The notes under the pieces were generated by a model that worked only from the letters and a program-made list of their open reading frames with translations, ran no database searches and was not told the DNA's origin. Positions 62,406 through 64,000 of a DNA stretch of 64,000 nt are shown here, piece after piece (the stretch's first letter is position 1; the number at the start of each line of letters is the position of its first letter). The stretch lies in assembly GCA_006538405.1 (NCBI GenBank), contig BJKQ01000004.1, positions 124,001 to 188,000 on the forward strand. Direction: 5' to 3'. The position numbers were made by a program, and so were the translations under genes. The stretch is from Hansfordia pulvinata. Taxonomy: Eukaryota > Ascomycota > Sordariomycetes > Xylariales.

Positions 62406-64000
62406 TGCGCGGTGGGCAGCTATAGGAGCGATGGACAAAGAGACGGGCGCTTCCAGCACAAGACACGGCGTCTAGCCCTGAAGGAGGGGCACACAGGCGC
62501 CAGATCTAATAAACCCCCTGGCTGGAGGCAGGGGCAGGGCATCTAATCAAGAGGATTGGTACAGTCTCTGAGGACCAACTAGAGAGCCACATGCCGTTAA
62601 TACTCGAGGAGTGACCCTCTTTGGCCCTCTTTCCTTCTAAAACGAGAGCATCTGCCGAGGCGTGCGTGCTATCGAAGCGTCCGGGCTCGGCGGAGCAGAG
62701 ACGGGTTGACTGAACTGGGGACGCGGGGTACGTGAAATGGTCGCCCGGGATGACAGAGCTGGATTGCATTACGGTGCGGATTATTCAATTTAAATATGTG
62801 AAGAAGGGCTTGCGGGCTGCACAATGCCTTGTTTTGATCGCTGCGAGCCGTGAACACATCCCCGTCGTTGATTGGAAGTTGTTCGCCCCATGTGATGCGC
62901 GGTTGGCGCTATGAGAGCGAAACGGGCAGCCCCGCGAGTATCTCCCAAGCCAGCGGATGATGCCCGGCAGGACGGACTATCTACCTTGGGTACTTTGTTG
63001 GCTCTTGTAGGCGTGAGGTCCATCAGATGCTGGGTTGATCACGATGACAATAACTGATCTGATGAGCGCTCATCAGCATCGTCGGCGAAAAAAGTCGGAC
63101 CAGGACTGCGCCCGCCCGAGCTCCATTGGGGCGTGTAGTCCGTACGGGACAGCAATGTAGGGTAAGTAATGAGAAGTTATGTGGCTTGCTCGCCGTGTTC
63201 ATCAGATAATCTGAAGCGGCGCACCGGCTAAAGACATGCATCTTTACGCCCTTGCACATCCTGCGCAAGAAGGGACGAACCTGTACCTCTCCGCAGGCAG
63301 TGAGTGGGCCGGGCTTGTGAGTAGCACACACAGCCAGTGATGGGCCCTCGCGTTTGATTGCGGGAGTGGTTTGTCGGCAGTTTCAGTGATACGAGCCAAG
63401 CAGACAGGTGCTCTGTGGGTGCGGGGGGAGATTAGCCGTACGGGTACACTGCGGCAGCAAGCCGGTGCTCGTACGAAGTACATTATCCGTGTTCATGGCG
63501 GGGGCGGGTCAGCGTCGTCGGTCGGCTGCTCATACTCGTACACCATGGATCGTCTGGGCTCATCTCGCCGTAGCCGGGATGATGCCCGCTCAGCTGGCAG
63601 TGACGTAGTCGTAGGCGGCTCTACGAGCAAAACGCCATCTGACTTCTTCTCTTCTGTCCTCGAATGAAGTGGCCACACCATCGAAGGCATGGATGGTTCT
63701 CCCTCCAGGCGTGCTGCTCCCTGATGTATTCCCGGGTCGGCGGTGGCTTGGCCGTTTTGGTGGAGGCAATCGTTGGAGCCAGGCGCCCTTGTGTCTCAAT
63801 GGGTCAAGGTTGTGGGAATTGGGGACGTTGGACAGCCACCGATTTTCAGACGATGACCAGCGCATGACTGCGGGTCGCGTTCATAGTAAGTTGGGGATTG
63901 CAGGATAATGATAGCTCCAGCCATCGGTGGCAGCGGTAGCAACGCTCATATCCGTAGCCGCGGGACCAGGCAGCTCATGTCATGCAACCATCATCAGGCA
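62406..64000. other. Intergenic region to the window edge
   Basis: About 1.6 kb after the KH-domain gene with no supported gene on either strand. A TACTCGTAC word lies near 63533. A gene starting beyond 64000 cannot be excluded. Confidence 0.5.

Overview
The window is nuclear DNA of a filamentous ascomycete, most likely a Sordariomycete. The evidence is short introns (about 50-135 nt) with GT..AG ends and CTNAC branch sites, GC-rich coding sequence, and fungal families such as a CFEM/Pth11-type receptor, an AA9 lytic polysaccharide monooxygenase, a Zn2Cys6 regulator and a fungal DLT1 protein. No rRNA, tRNA, CRISPR array or complete transposon could be supported. Exon borders were worked out by eye from frame, splice consensus and remembered family conservation. 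No alignment or database search was run.

Layout, left to right: the 3' end of a gamma-glutamyltranspeptidase (1-528); a small secreted Cys protein (2718-3230); DLT1 (4554-5960, -); nucleoporin NDC1 (7143-9179, -); a PEP12-type syntaxin with a one-base frameshift (9961-10840, +); mitochondrial insertase COX18 (11426-12859, -), divergent from mannosyltransferase ALG11 (14021-15685, +); a possible catabolic module made of deoxyribose-phosphate aldolase (16311-17140, -, also frameshifted), a divergent Zn alcohol dehydrogenase (18025-19305, +) and a convergent Zn2Cys6 regulator (19407-22084, -).

From 23.9 to 38.5 kb the genes are mostly membrane or secreted proteins: a CFEM-like/Pth11 receptor, a secreted unknown, a small NIF3/YqfO-like protein, an M13 metallopeptidase, a six-Cys secreted protein and an AA9 LPMO. 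Between the M13 and six-Cys genes lie about 4.6 kb of gene-poor DNA with what looks like a decayed gene. Housekeeping genes follow: SKI8, mitochondrial bL32m, a Cdc10-type septin and VNX1. A 6.3 kb gene-poor stretch then leads to another small secreted protein (55256-55756), proteasome ATPase RPT6 (57714-59017) and a KH-domain RNA-binding protein (60315-62405).

The most interesting points are: the aldolase/dehydrogenase/regulator module, where one enzyme makes acetaldehyde and its divergent neighbour may consume it; two frameshifts that each look like one missing C in a C-run; a SKI8 gene whose first coding exon is just the ATG; a receptor with a six-Cys CFEM-like domain; a 27-bp coding minisatellite in the regulator; and two families of palindromic words (TACGAGTACTCGTA and GGTACCTAGGTACC types) scattered through the intergenic DNA.
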